In this document: one piece after another, positions 1 to 10,946 of the stretch
Position numbering within the stretch: the first letter of the stretch is position 1
Layout of the letters: each line of letters starts with the position of its first letter
DNA from: Heterohyrax brucei
Lineage: Eukaryota; Chordata; Mammalia; Hyracoidea; Procaviidae
Assembly: GCA_028571685.1 (NCBI GenBank)
Contig: CM053141.1
Location: 54,124,333-54,188,332, forward strand
DNA: 64,000 nucleotides
Direction: 5' to 3'
The notes under the pieces: generated by a model
Databases searched by the model: none
The model's input: only the letters and a program-made list of their open reading frames with translations
What the model was told of the DNA's origin: nothing
Program-made: the position numbers and the translations under genes

Positions 1-389
1 AGGTATACATTTAGTATTATTCTTGCAGGTATTTCCAAATTATTTCTTAGAACACTAATAGAAACCTTGTCCTTAAAAAGTGAAGGAATTTGAATTATGT
101 ATTTTCTAAACAAAATCTTTAAGAATTCATTTTCAATTGTTCAAGAATAATATAGCTGCAAGTTTAGATATAACAATTAACAACACTAATTTATTGTCAT
201 AATCAAAATATTACTTACTGAAAATAATTTTAAAACATCTACAGCTAGTTTTCTTGGGAATGTTAGGGTATAAATACACATCAAACTTTGAAAATTATAC
301 AATAACTACCTTGAAACACTTCATTATATCATACTTTATTTTCTGCTAGACATAAATATGGACTGACATTCTTTTTTAATGTTTTCTGT
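1..389. other. AT-rich intergenic DNA, nothing recognised
   Basis: No open frame with coding character, RNA gene or known repeat was recognised here. The sequence is AT-rich with short A and T runs. Confidence 0.6.
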
Positions 390-535
390 GAAGTCTTGGC
401 AGCGCAGTTTCAGAGTTCCGCTGCTAATCTGAAGGTCCTCAGTTCTCACCCACTGGCCACCGCTTGAAAACCTGTGGGCAGTTTTACTCTGTCCTACAGG
501 GTCAGTCTGAGTCAGAACTAACTTGACAGCCACAG
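390..535 (+). mobile_element. AfroSINE copy
   Basis: A degenerate tRNA-derived SINE. The head keeps the gctgctaatctgaaggtc block and a worn B box, and the 3' half keeps actctgtcctacagggtc followed by gagtcagaactaacttgacagcca, the end shared with the RTE LINE. It is followed at once by a (TATG)n-type simple repeat that probably grew from the tail. Confidence 0.8.
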
Positions 536-678
536 ATATGTATGTAAAAGTCTCATATGTATGTGTATATATATTCCTGCTCATATATGCATATATATGT
601 ATACATGTGAGCATGTATGTGTGTATATATAGTGTACATGTATAGATACATACATACATATATACTTCATACCTATAC
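536..678. repeat. TA/TATG/CATA-rich simple repeat
   Basis: Alternating purine-pyrimidine DNA made of tatg, tata and catac units, directly behind the SINE at 390-535. The minus-strand reading frame across it is low-complexity and not a gene. Confidence 0.85.
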
Positions 679-684
679 ATATTG

Positions 685-729
685 ATGAAGTTTTATAAGA
701 TTCATATTTATGAAGTTTTATAAGATTCA
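685..729. repeat. 25-bp tandem duplication
   Basis: The 20-mer atgaagttttataagattca occurs at 685-704 and again at 710-729, a direct duplication with a 25-bp period. It is small, local and of no known function. Confidence 0.85.
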
Positions 730-742
730 ACCTCCTGTCATA

Positions 743-1210
743 GATAGTTACCACTGAGTCAGTGCCAACTAACAGCTACCCTCTGTACATCTGAAAAACT
801 CTTCCCCAGTCCCGAACCATGTTTCCATCAATGCTGTGCTGGAACCCAGTGCTGCAGCTGCAGCACAACTCCATCTCTTTGGGGGTCACCCCCTTTCTCG
901 CTGGCCCTCTGCTTTACCCAGCATGATGCTCCTCCCCAGGGATTGGTCCCTCCTGATAACTTTTCCAAAGTGTGTCAGACAAAGTCTTGCCATTCTTGTT
1001 TCCAAGGAACATTCTGACAGTACTTCTACCAAGATAGACTTGTTCCTTCTTGTTATAGGCCACAGTATATTCAATATTCTTTCCCAGTACCATGATTCAA
1101 AGGCAGCAGTTCTTCTTTGGTCTCCCTCCAGTGTTTTCCAGATATCAGATGCATACAAAGTGGTTGAAAATATCGTGGTTTGAGTCAGGCTCACTTTCAT
1201 CCTCCAAGAT
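743..1210 (-). mobile_element. RTE/BovB-class LINE, 3' end fragment
   Basis: A 5'-truncated RTE copy on the minus strand. Read on the plus strand it shows the usual reversed order: a tail remnant with ccactgagtcagtgccaact, then the C-terminal segment of the reverse transcriptase ORF (gctttacccagcatgatg, caaggaacattctgacag, cacagtatattcaatattc). Both strands show about 100-codon frames here, but these are remnants with no intact ORF. The copy is old and stops at about 1210. Confidence 0.8.
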
Positions 1211-2655
1211 TTAACCTAGTCAATAAAAAAACTCTGGAACTCTCAATCCCCTAATGGGAAGGGAAATAAAGAAATGTATTTTTAAACAAGTCTGTTCTTT
1301 CCAGACAGAGCTGAATATTCTGACACGAGCTGCGACGCACCACTGGTGCCCTGACCAGGTCTGGCAGGTTTTTAACCCTTGAATCCAATGAACTGAGAGT
1401 CTAAAGGAGAAAACATTTCTAACTTAAATCAATTTTCTTTAAAATAAGCTCTTCTCCTTGGGAGAATTCTAACTGGGAAGATGTATTGGACAGAGCACTA
1501 ATGAATGTGTTTTCATTCCAATAAAATCGAAATATTAAAAAAATGCTGATGAAGACTATAGCCATATATTTCACAGCCGTAAAAGCTGATTATGATAAAT
1601 AAGTAAAAAGAAACGTTTTTAAATGAAGATGAATTGAATGGAATCATTTTCTATCATGTTTGTCTTTTAGCTAGCTGTCTCACCTCATTAAAGATTTTTT
1701 TATTCACTTTTAACTGCTGATGGATTTACACAAACTAGTGAAATATCGTCCCCTACTGTTCAGTTCTGATACACTGGTTATAAGGAAGTTTTTTTTGTTT
1801 GTTTGTTTCAGCCTATCAAGTAGTGGCTACCCCTGAGACCTCTGTGTGGACTGCAGAGTTTGAAGAATGGACTTGTCTCTTACATTTCTAATCACATAGA
1901 TGCTTAATTATTTAGTTTCCATTAATTCAGTCCAGTCATTTTATAACTGAATTGATTAATTAGATTTTTTATAACTCTAACTATGATATGCATCTAAAAG
2001 AAAAACATATTTGGTAAATAAGTGAATTATTCTATTTAAAATGTAAATGACTATTTTATATTCCCACCATGAATACTGTATAAAGCTAGGCTTTCTCCCA
2101 ATAAAGCCTGTCACAGAATATTTTGGCTTTCATTAAAGAACTAAAAAAAGGCAATTTAACATTCAGAAGGCATGATTTACTTATAATACAAGCAACCCTT
2201 TCATAATATCTGCCAATTTGATACAGCTTTTAAAACAGAGAGAGAGGAAACTTTAAACACACACACACACAAGCCATTTATTCTCAATTTTACTTCATGT
2301 GAATATTTCTGACACGTGCTGTGGGTGTCTGGACCTATAGCTATGCATACAGCTATTGTACAGGTAATCTAATGACAAATGCTTGAAGCAATCATATATG
2401 TTTAAAACTAGATTAAAGTTCTAAAAACTAACGAACAAGTCATTTTTAGATAATACTTCCAGTGGATAAGTGATGTTTCTATTGAAATTACCCAATTATC
2501 ATACTCTGTCTTCTTCAGCTTTTCTTTCTTTTTCTTTTAATAGTGAGAAAAGAAACAAGAGAAGTCAATTTGAACTGATTTATATTTGAATAAAATATCT
2601 TTAAAATCAAATATAATATCCTACCTATTTCTGCTTCTTACAAACCTGTGCAATA
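1211..2655. other. Intergenic DNA, no recognised repeat
   Basis: Mostly AT-rich. A (AC)n run lies at about 2257-2271 and a gtttgtttgtttc run near 1795. No coding or RNA feature is supported. Confidence 0.55.
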
Positions 2656-3033
2656 AAGCTCTGGTAGCACAAAGGGTTACTGCTTGGCTGCTAAATGCTA
2701 GCCTGCCTGCTCAAACACAACAATGACTCTGCAAAATAAAAAGAGTTGGTGATCTACTTCCATAAAGATTACCCAAACCAAACCAAACCCATAGCTGGCA
2801 AGCTGATTCCGGCTCTTAGTGACCCTATAGACAGAACAGAACTGCTCCATAGAGTTTTCAAGGATCACCTGGTGGGATTTGAACTTCTGACCTATTGCTT
2901 AGCAGACAGCACTTAACCATACTCCACCAGGATTTCCATAAAGATTACACTCAAGAAAAAGCTACTGTGCAGTTCTAATCTGTCACACATAGTATCACTG
3001 TGAGTTAGAATGGACTCAGTGGCACCGAACAAC
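2656..3033 (+). mobile_element. AfroSINE, long subfamily, split by a second SINE
   Basis: The plus-strand SINE starts with aagctctggtagcacaaagg and has the long-subfamily middle (ctacttccataaagatta). It is interrupted at 2773 and resumes at 2938 with ataaagattacactc, ending in gtgagttagaatggactcag and a gaacaacaaac tail like that of the RTE LINE. The interruption is the minus-strand SINE at 2773-2937. Confidence 0.85.
2773..2937 (-). mobile_element. AfroSINE nested inside another AfroSINE
   Basis: A complete minus-strand SINE, seen on the plus strand as an (accaa)n tail, ccatagctggcaagctgattcc, ctccatagagttttcaagg, then cttaaccatactccaccagg and atttcc. It is flanked by ataaagattac at 2762-2772 and 2938-2948, an 11-bp target site duplication. 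It is therefore younger than the SINE around it. Confidence 0.9.
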
Positions 3034-3125
3034 AAACTGAGGGAGTTTGGTTATAAGCAGCAGAGACAAAATATCCAAATCCAGACCCATGTTTTCAGCC
3101 TATAAGGTCTTTTATTATGATGATG

Positions 3126-4563
3126 ATTTTAAATGTTTTATTGTGCTTTAAGTGAAAGTTTATACTTCAAGTCAATTTGTCATATAAAAACTTACACACC
3201 CATTGTTACATAACTGGAGTCACTTTCCCCATGCTCTGACAGCACACTCCTCCTTTCCACCTGGTATTTCTTGTGTCCATTCAACCAGTTCCTGTCCAGC
3301 CTTCTCATGTTGGCTCCAAACAGCTAATAAGCTGCCACCTAAATAGCATCAGTCGGCCCAGACAGAGGCTTCCCCATTAGTCTCACATACCCACTATGTC
3401 AAGTCATGCCACTTTTCTCCTGCTGCATCAAGGCCTTTTTGTTATGTTTCTTGTCGGGGCAGTCACTGGTGGTGGCTGGGTGCCATCTAGTTCTCTGCCC
3501 TCATGCTGATGTAGTATCTGGATCATGCGGTCTTTGCAGTCTCTGGGGCTCCTATTTTCCTTTTGTCTTTAGTGTTTTCCATTCCCCTCTGCTCCAGGTG
3601 GGTTGGGGCCAATTGATGGTTCTTAGACTGCAACTTTTTAGCTTTTAAGAAGCCAGATACCACTCACCAAAGTGTGATTTAGAACATTTTCTTTAAAAAC
3701 TTTGTTATACCAATTGATCTAGAGGTTCCCTGAAATCATGGTCCCCAGATCCTGCCCCTTTACTCTGTCCCTCAGAGTGTTTGGTTATATTCAGAAAACT
3801 TCACAGCTTTCAGTTTAGGCCAGTAGTGCTGATTCTCCTCAGCAGTGTGCTGCCTCTCCCTTCATCAAAAATAATTCTTGTCTGCTATCTAATTAAGGAA
3901 TACCCCTTCCACTCCCTCCCCGTCTCTGTAACTATCAAAGAGTATTTTCTAATATAATATTTTCTCTTTTACAACTGACTAATTTCACTCAGCATAATGT
4001 CTTCCAAATTGATCCATGTTATGGTACATTTCCCAAATTCATGGTAGTTTGTTTTGTTTTTTTATCATTACATAGTATTCCCTTGGCGAATATATCCTAG
4101 TTTGTTTACCCTTTCATCCACTGATGGGCGTGTAGGTTGATTCCATCTTTATGCTATCGGGGACAGTGCTGAAATAAACATTGGTATGCATAAATCTATT
4201 AGTGTGGCAGCTGTTATTTCTCTAGAGTATATTCCATGAAGTAGAACTGCTGGATTGTATGGTATTTCTATTTTTAGCTTTTTTTTAAAAAGTACCAAAT
4301 CAATTTTCAGTCATGGTACCATTTTACATTCTCATCAGCAGTGTCTACATGTTACAGTCTCTCCAATATCTATTATTTTGTGTTTTTTTTTTTTTTAATG
4401 ACAGCCTTGTTCGAGGGAGATGGTATCTCCTTGTAGTATTGATTTGCATTTCTGTAATGGGTAATGATTGTGAGCATTTCCTCATGTATCTGTTAGCCGC
4501 TTGAATATCTTCTTCGCTGATGTGCCTGTTTGTATATTTTGCCTATTGTATTTTTTTCTTTAT
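3126..4563 (-). mobile_element. L1 LINE 3' end: ORF2 tail and 3' UTR
   Basis: A minus-strand, 5'-truncated L1. The reversed 3' UTR begins with ttattgtgctttaagtgaaag (the complement of the polyadenylation region), passes cagcacactcctcc and ggccaattgatggttctta, then enters ORF2. The ORF2 tail is recognised from the reversed landmarks tttcactcagcataatgtc, catagtattccc, catttacattctcatcagca and gatttgcatttctgtaatgg. No intact ORF2 frame survives. The 3' UTR type matches the L1 lineage of afrotherians as I recall it. Confidence 0.85.
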
Positions 4564-4580
4564 GCAGAGTAGAATATTAA

Positions 4581-4749
4581 AAGTAAAAAACAAAAAACAA
4601 AAAAATTGTGCTTGTGAATGTATTTCAACTCATAGCGATCCTACAGGATACAATAGAACTGTTCCCACAGAATTTACGAGGAGTGTCTAGTGGATTCAAA
4701 CTTATTGTTAGCAGACATAGAACTTAACCATTATGCCACCAGGGTTTCC
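4581..4749 (-). mobile_element. AfroSINE copy
   Basis: A minus-strand SINE: the A-rich tail (aaaaaacaaaaaacaaaaaa), then caactcatagcgatcctaca, cacagaatttacgaggagtg and the head end cattatgccaccagggtttcc. It lies just past the L1 fragment. Confidence 0.85.
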
Positions 4750-4770
4750 GTTAAATGTCCTGATGAAATT

Positions 4771-5093
4771 ATCACTCCCGGTATCAAATTCTGTCCCTGC
4801 CTAACTGTCTGCCAGTGGAAAGAAGACAGGACACACGGATACGAGTGGCTTTGCAAGTTGCCTGCTTTATTCTTCTACCTCTTCCGCCCGGCCCTCACAC
4901 ACTTTTATCCCCCAGGATCCTCCAATCAGCATCGATTACATCCTCCTAAAGTGGAGGCTCATGATAGGCTAGCGGGAAGTCACTGCCAACAGGCATGCAC
5001 CATGCAAGCCCTAAGTCTGGTAAACAAGGGTGTGGTCGGGGTGCGGTCCTGGCCCTAGGCACCGTTTTGGACCGTCGCATCCCGCTCACCACA
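4771..5093 (-). mobile_element. Solo LTR of an endogenous retrovirus, family unassigned
   Basis: A block of about 323 bp that is clearly more GC-rich than its surroundings. On the minus strand it starts TGTGGTGAGCGG, has a TATA-like ggggataaaagtg (plus 4897-4912) and a polyadenylation signal gaataaagc about 35 bp later (plus 4860-4875), as an LTR should. AAATT abuts both sides (4766-4770, 5094-5098) and would be a 5-bp target duplication, but the end at 4771 then lacks the canonical CA. No internal retroviral sequence is attached. The plus-strand frame across it is a shadow. Confidence 0.65.
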
Positions 5094-5098
5094 AAATT

Positions 5099-5592
5099 CT
5101 TCTAGTCACCTAGTGCTACTTTAACAGAAATATCATGTGAATGGCTTTAAAAGGAGAAATCTTCTTTGTCACAGTCCAGCAAGCTAAGCATTCAAATTCA
5201 GGGTACCAGCTCCAGGGGAAAGCTTTCTCTGCTGGCACTGGAGGAAGGTCCTTGTCATCAATCTTCCGCTGGACTGGAGTTTCTGAGGCACAAGGACCCC
5301 AGTCCTTTACAAAGGGTGTGCTCAGCTCCCGGCACTGCTTTCTTTCTGATGGTAAGAGGTCCCCAAATGTCTTTGCTAGCTCCTCTCCTTTATATCCCAA
5401 GAGGATGCTTCAAGGCACAAAACAATCTTACACACCAAATCTTGCTCTACCAACATAGCTGCCGCCCACCCACTCTCATTAACATCGTAGAGGCAGGAAT
5501 TTCAACTTGGAGGAACATCACACAACACCAGGAATTATGTCCCAGCCAAACTGCTGCAGATTTTTTAGGGAACACAATTTAATTCATAGCAT
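5099..5592 (-). mobile_element. MaLR-type (ERVL-related) solo LTR
   Basis: Read on the minus strand it runs from ctatgaattaaattgtgttcc through a gggatataaaggag TATA-like box to a gcactaggtgactag end, matching the general layout of mammalian MaLR LTRs. The usual AATAAA near the end has decayed. Overlapping frames of 94-138 codons on both strands (5116-5582) are incidental. It abuts the LTR at 4771-5093, which appears to have inserted at its edge. Confidence 0.65.
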
Positions 5593-6912
5593 CCCACCCT
5601 TTGATCGCTAAAAAAAAAAAATCACATCTTTGCAGTACATAAAACATTCATCTCATCATAGTGAAAGCCTCTAAGTCAAAGTTCAAAGTCCAGAAGTGCC
5701 TCTTTAGCTGTTAAGAGTTACGATGAGATAATTTTTAAAACACAGATTTCCAGTGCCACTGAAAAAGGAAAAATAGGAAGTTATCACTACAAATAGGTAA
5801 TAGTTGAAGAGATAGAGAATTTGATAGATGCACCAACCCACACCTCATATTACATCCATGGATGTCCAATGCAACATTTCAATTAATGAAGAAACTGAAA
5901 TACCATGTGTTTGTCTACAGGAAATTGGTATGAAAAATTTTGAGACAACCAGGGAATGAATTGCATGAGCAGTGCCTACCCTACTACAAGGTTCTCCGTA
6001 ACTACTTGCTGATTTTTTTCTTGTCAAATTAGAAAATGAATTTTTAACAATATAGCTAGAATAATACTAAGTATAATGTGTTTGTGAACATTTTCTATAC
6101 ACACATGGAAGAAAATTCTACAGAAAGCCTTTTGTATTCTCTGATGTCTTTGCTTCCCTGCCTACTTTATCAAAGAAAAGGCAAAGAGAAACACAAAAGC
6201 AAACAAAACACAAGTCACAACTTAAGGAGCAGGGAAAAGCTGAGGAAACCTAATAAGAAAGCTAAAATGGCATTAAGAATCCTGTCAGAATTTAAGTAAA
6301 CCAAGAAAGCCAGAAGTTTTAATTTGAGCTATAATTACAAACCACACAAACTTGAGGTTTATATGTCTTCATATATCTCTTAGATTTATGCTGAGATTTT
6401 ATTCAAATTCCACCTTAAATGTAAGTTTAAAGTAGATGATAGGCAGACAGACAGACAGACAGATAAAAAGATAGAGATGATAGATTCTGGTTTGTCAATC
6501 CTCAAAAGTTGAGAAAAATTCTGACCCGCGTTCATGGAAAATATTATAGAGGTATCAACTAAAGAATTAACAATTTATCTTTCTACACAAACTTCGTTCT
6601 CTTTCATTCAGGGCGAGTTTATCCTCAGAATGAGCTGAGTCAATGAAATAGCTGCATAGAGTGAAGGATTTTCAGTCTGAAACTGGTACTTTGTTATTAA
6701 AGTAAGCTAAATTTCAATACATTATCATCAAATTCAAAAAGAACTGTATTTATTTGTTGTGATGGTGAATCAACTGTGTATAATACTGTTTCCTATACAG
6801 ACAAGCTCTATAAAGACAAGCTCTGATATATGACCATGATTATTTGGAAGACAGTTATCCAACCTGATTTTCAAAGAACGGTTTTATTTTCCTCATCCCA
6901 TGAATAGAGACA
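5593..6912. other. Intergenic DNA with a short (AGAC)n run
   Basis: Nothing coding is recognised. An A11 run lies near 5610, and cagacagacagacagacag lies near 6447. A 73-codon lysine-rich frame at 6078-6299 has no family resemblance that I recognise and sits in ordinary AT-rich DNA, so I do not call it a gene. Confidence 0.5.
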
Positions 6913-6922
6913 ATATTTTCAA

Positions 6923-6967
6923 TTGTTGTTGTTACATACCGTTGAGTCAGTTACAACTCATAGTAAC
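6923..6967 (-). mobile_element. Tail-only RTE insertion, 45 bp
   Basis: Only the last 45 bp of an RTE element, in minus orientation: a (GTT)n tail, then taccgttgagtcagttacaa and ctcatagtaac. The flanks atattttcaa (6913-6922) and atatttctcaa (6968-6978) look like an imperfect target duplication. See the findings on ultra-short insertions. Confidence 0.65.
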
Positions 6968-7058
6968 ATATTTCTCAAGTTAAAGGTTTAAATAAGATTC
7001 TAGCAAGAGGTATATTCTCTTTTTGTAAAGGTACATTTATATCTAATGCACTATTTAC

Positions 7059-7485
7059 AGCTGGATTCTATGAACAAGAAGGAGTCATCAGGTTTGGAGG
7101 AAGACTCATTAACAATCTGTGACACGCAGATGATGTAAGCTTCCTGGCTGAAAGCAGAGAACTTGAAGCATTTACTGTTTTCATTGTGTGGACTGCCAGA
7201 AGAAGGAAAATATCATCTTGGAAGAATTACAGCTAGAAAGCTCCTTGAAGACAAGATGACAAGACTTCATCCACATATTTTGGATATATTATTAGGAAGG
7301 ATGAATCTCTGGAGCAGGATATCATGATCAGTAAAGTAGAGACGGTCAGCGAACCAAAGGAAGACCCTCAGTGAGAGCTGCAACAATGGGCTCAAACATA
7401 GCCAAGGCTGGGTGGATGACACAGGACATGGCCGTGTTTTATTCTGCCTTACGTAGTTGCTGTGAGTCACCTAATAGCAACAACA
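7059..7485 (+). mobile_element. RTE/BovB-class LINE, 5'-truncated and internally deleted
   Basis: Starts inside the reverse transcriptase (aagaaggagtcatcaggttt, aagactcattaacaatctg, acgcagatgatgtaagcttc, the worn YADD region). It then jumps at about 7180 to the 3' end (gtgtggactgccagaagaag, tggatatattattaggaagg, gcaacaatgggctcaaac) and ends in gagtcacctaatagcaacaac. Several hundred bases between the RT core and the C-terminus are missing. Confidence 0.85.
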
Positions 7486-7879
7486 AAGGACCATTCATCT
7501 TTCTGATAAAACTAAAGGATAGAAAACAGATATAATAATGTGAAATCAATTATTATTATCAAACATATCTCAAAGTCTCTCTAAATTGATATATTTGTGA
7601 GACCATGTTTTCAATGCATGTCTAGACCATTTAATGCTGTTGGGAAGAATACAATACCAATAACCAGAGTTGTAAACATGATCATCTTAGTGGAGTGTAT
7701 TTATCCAAGTATACTGTTTGTTGGCCAAAAACTCCGGGCAAGCAAAACATTTTCCCTGTCTAAGTCTTTTGTTACATGAGAAACACAAGAGACAGTATTG
7801 ACAATTTATCACGGCTTATTACCATTTTAAAACCAGCAGAAATCCTTCCAGGTCATATTATTTATAACTCCTTTTCATT
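7486..7879. other. Intergenic DNA, nothing recognised
   Basis: No repeat or coding signal was recognised in this stretch. Confidence 0.5.
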
Positions 7880-8206
7880 TCTTTAACCTCTTCCAGTATT
7901 TCGGCCCTTGAAGAATCCTCTGCCCACTGTGTTTGTCTCCAAGCTCTTCACTTAACTGGCCTCTCGTCTTCTTTCAGATAAGGATATGGCTTCCCGGACA
8001 CCAATGCCACGCCAAGTCACCCGCCGTTCATCAACGACTGCTGCCCCACAACACTTTATATCACAATAGCCTGTTCACTCTGTATCACTTTCCCAAATCT
8101 TTAATTAGGTTTTTTCATCTGTTGACTGCATTTGAATATAAGCTCCCATGGTATCTCTGGAATCCATTACTATGTATGACAAATAGTAGTTAATAAATGA
8201 ACGAAA
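7880..8206 (+). mobile_element. L2 LINE 3' end (ancient)
   Basis: The order of worn landmarks fits the L2 3' region, ending in the typical gtatgacaaatagtagttaataaatgaacga, which corresponds to the usual 'cacatagtaggcactcaataaatgaatga' end. Divergence is high, so the left boundary is approximate. It is a mammal-wide relic far older than the AfroSINE and RTE copies. Confidence 0.6.
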
Positions 8207-8588
8207 AGTACATTGTTCACTTTATATTGTATGAAAGAACTATCTGGTCTCAGTAATCCTACTGAGTACCATTTGCAACTAAAGAATTCTAGGAGAAAGT
8301 GTGAAGAAAAACAAAGGTGTGGCCAAAGAATGTTTTCAAGACTTTGACCCCTGTGATAGGATATTAAGCACTACTGTCATAAACAAACTCCACAAGGTAA
8401 AGTAATATTCCACTGGATTCAAAAGTATTAATGAATCAGAAGACAAACAGAGCTAAAGTAGCCTGCCGGTAATAATCAGTGTAGATAGGATAAGGTGGTG
8501 AGTGTAAACCCCGTGTTTGAATCAGGCTGGAAAGGATTCTGAACATCAGACATGACAGGAACAGAATTACATAGTGCTAACCTCCGAA
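8207..8588. other. Intergenic DNA, nothing recognised
   Basis: No repeat or coding signal was recognised. Confidence 0.5.
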
Positions 8589-8742
8589 GCCCCATTACTA
8601 TTGAAATTGACTCAGGGTGGCCCCACAGGACAGATTAGAACTGCCTGCCCCAGACAGTTTCCAAGAAACCCTGAATGGACTTGAACTGTCAAGTATCTGG
8701 CTAGTCACCACAGCACTTAACCACTATGCTGTCAGGGTTTCC
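8589..8742 (-). mobile_element. AfroSINE copy
   Basis: Minus-strand SINE: agccccattactattgaaat, ggaccagattagaactgcc-like middle (actually acaggacagattagaactgc), tttccaagaaaccctgaatg, and the head end cttaaccactatgctgtcagg plus gtttcc. Full length but diverged. Confidence 0.85.
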
Positions 8743-9023
8743 TGAGGTCTTAAACTGAAAAGTAATATTTCTGCATAGAAAGATATGATCTGTTTAAAAT
8801 TTCAATGTAGTATCTACATTAGGCTACTAATCTGAAAGAGATTCATGAGCTGAGTTTTCAGAAATGAAAGCCCACAAATTTTAAATCAGGAAATAAATTT
8901 TATTGTTACATATGGCAACAGTTGTTGTTAGTGTTATTTTGGTCTGTCAAGTGGATTTTGCCTTGTAGTTTGCTTATATGACAAAGTACCACATAGGCTT
9001 TCCTTGATTCACATCTTTACTGG

Positions 9024-9126
9024 AGTATATTACTAGGTTTTTCGCCTCACAGTGCCACCAGTGGGTCCAAATTGCCAACCTTTCGGTTAGCAGTTGACCA
9101 CTTAACAGTCACATTGCTAGGGTTTC
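9024..9126 (-). mobile_element. AfroSINE-related SINE, head half
   Basis: Minus orientation. It keeps the head of the SINE: gccaccagtgggtccaaattg, ccaacctttcggttagcagt, cttaacagtcacattgctag and ggtttctt. The left boundary is uncertain and related sequence may begin as far back as 8940. It abuts a MIR. Confidence 0.7.
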
Positions 9127-9130
9127 TTAA

Positions 9131-9240
9131 TCCTCGCAGCAACTCTATAAGGTAGATAAAATTATTTTATCTATTTTACAGATGAGAAAACTGAGGCACA
9201 GAAAGGTTAACTGAAATTTTGGCAACAGCAGCTAGTGTGA
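9131..9240 (+). mobile_element. MIR (ancient SINE)
   Basis: Contains the characteristic MIR core region: cgcagcaactctataaggta, ttttacagatgagaaaactg and aggcacagaaaggttaactg. Mammal-wide and old. Confidence 0.85.
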
Positions 9241-9323
9241 AATTATGATAAAATCACTACTTCATTAATAGTATTAATAGTATTTTATGTACTATTTCCT
9301 CAGAACATTGTATACGAATAAAA

Positions 9324-10946
9324 CAAGAGGTCACTCACAAGACAGGAAAGAAAGAAACGATCCAAACGGGAGTCAGAAGACACTCTGAAACTTCATCTTG
9401 AAGGCAGTTTAAGTAAACAGAAGAAGGGATGAAATGAAAGAGCTAAACAGACAGCTACAAAGGGCAGCTCTATGAGACACAGTCAAGTCTTATAATGACA
9501 TGTGCAAAGACCTAGAATTATGAAGGCAAAAAGTGTGAACACACTCAGAAGTCCTCAACTTGGAAAAACTGAGGAAACAATTCAAGCCTTGAGTTGCAAT
9601 TTTAAAGGAGTCTATAGGAAAAACATTAAACAACAGAACAAATATTAAGAAGATGGAAGGAACACACAGAGCCACTATAACAAAAAAATTAGTTGACTTT
9701 AAATCATTTCAGGAAGGGGCGTATGACCGAGAACCGATGGTACTGAAGGAAGAAATCCAAGCTGCACTAAAGACATTAGCAAAAAAAAAAAAAAAAAAAA
9801 AAAGACTCCTCCTATACTCTTCAGAAAATGATTGTACTGCACTGTAAGGCAGAAAATGATACTAGCAAGGAGTATCCCTCTTAGCTTAAGTGGATACATA
9901 AGACTCACTGGTCGGCTCCTGTCCAGAAGCAAGACGAGAGGGCAGAGGGAGACAAGAGCTACTTGAATCAACATGGGAAATACAGGGTGGAAGGGAAGAG
10001 TGTGCTGCCACAGTTGAGGGGAGAACAGCTAGAATTACATAGCAATGTGTATTCAAGTTTTTGCACGACAAATTGACTCGGATTATAAATTTTCATTTAA
10101 ATCACAATGAAATACTAAAACAAAAACAAACTACTTCAGGAATTGAAGGAATACTAACTGAGAAGTTTCAGCAAATGGATGCAGTGTTGGAGGTGATCAC
10201 ACTCATCTATAACAAGAAATTAGGAAAACAGTTACCTGGCCAACCAACTGGAAGAGGTCCATATTTATACCCATTGTCAAAAATGATCCAACAGAATGTG
10301 GAAGTTGTCAAAAAATATCATTAATATTGTATGCAGGTAAAATTTTACCAATGATCATTCAAAAGTAGTTGCAGCAGTACATCATTGCTAGAAATTCAAG
10401 TTAGATTCAGAGGAAGACTTGAATCCAGGGACATCTTTGCTGATGTCAGATGGATCTTGGCTGGAGCAGAAAATATCAAAAAGACGTTTACCTGTTTTTT
10501 ATTGACTATGCAAAGGCATTCAATTGTGCGTATCATAACAAATTACGGATAATATTGCCAAGAATGGAAATTCCAGATCACTGAACTGTATAGATGAGGA
10601 ACCTGTACATAGACCAAGAGGCAGGCATTGGAACTGAACAAGAGGGTACAGCATGGTTTAAAGCCATAACAGTACGTGTCAGGGTTCTATCTTTTCAACA
10701 TACTTATTGAGTCTGAGTGCTGATCAAGTTCTTGAAGAAGCCAGGCTGTATGAAGACAAGCACTGCTTTAAGAATGGAGGGTCAGCAAAAAAGAGGAAAA
10801 CCTCAAGGAGATGGAGGGACAATGACTGCAACAGTGGGCTCCAGGTTAGCAAGGACCGTGAGGACGGCTCCGGACTCGGCAGTGTTGCACCCTGTTGTGC
10901 AGGAGCCTGCTCTGCAACCAACATGAGAGCAACTAACAGCTACAAC
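9324..10946 (+). mobile_element. RTE/BovB-class LINE, 1.6 kb, split by an L1 3' end
   Basis: Begins between the endonuclease and RT domains (gacaggaaagaaagaaacga, attataatgacatgtgcaaa, gatggtactgaaggaagaaa). It is interrupted near 9790-10125 and resumes as the start of the RT (caggaattgaaggaatacta, ctggccaaccaactggaaga, tgatgtcagatggatcttgg, tattgactatgcaaaggcat). Another internal deletion at about 10765 joins the RT to the 3' end, and the copy closes with gagagcaactaacagctacaac. All frames are broken. The 87-codon frame at 10061-10324 is a remnant of the RT N-terminus. Confidence 0.85.
9803..10113 (+). mobile_element. L1 3' UTR inserted in an RTE copy
   Basis: Recognised from caggtgtgctgtc-type landmarks shared with the other L1 3' ends of this window: aagagtgtgctgccacagtt, agctagaattacatagcaat, acgacaaattgactcggatt and the terminal tttaaatcacaatgaaatac, then an A-rich tail. 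A run of 22 A residues (9781-9802) precedes it. The left edge is approximate. Confidence 0.75.

Noticed and set aside
5116..5582. Three overlapping frames of 94-138 codons
   Set aside because: They lie inside a MaLR-type LTR on both strands and do not correspond to a retroviral or host protein that I recognise.
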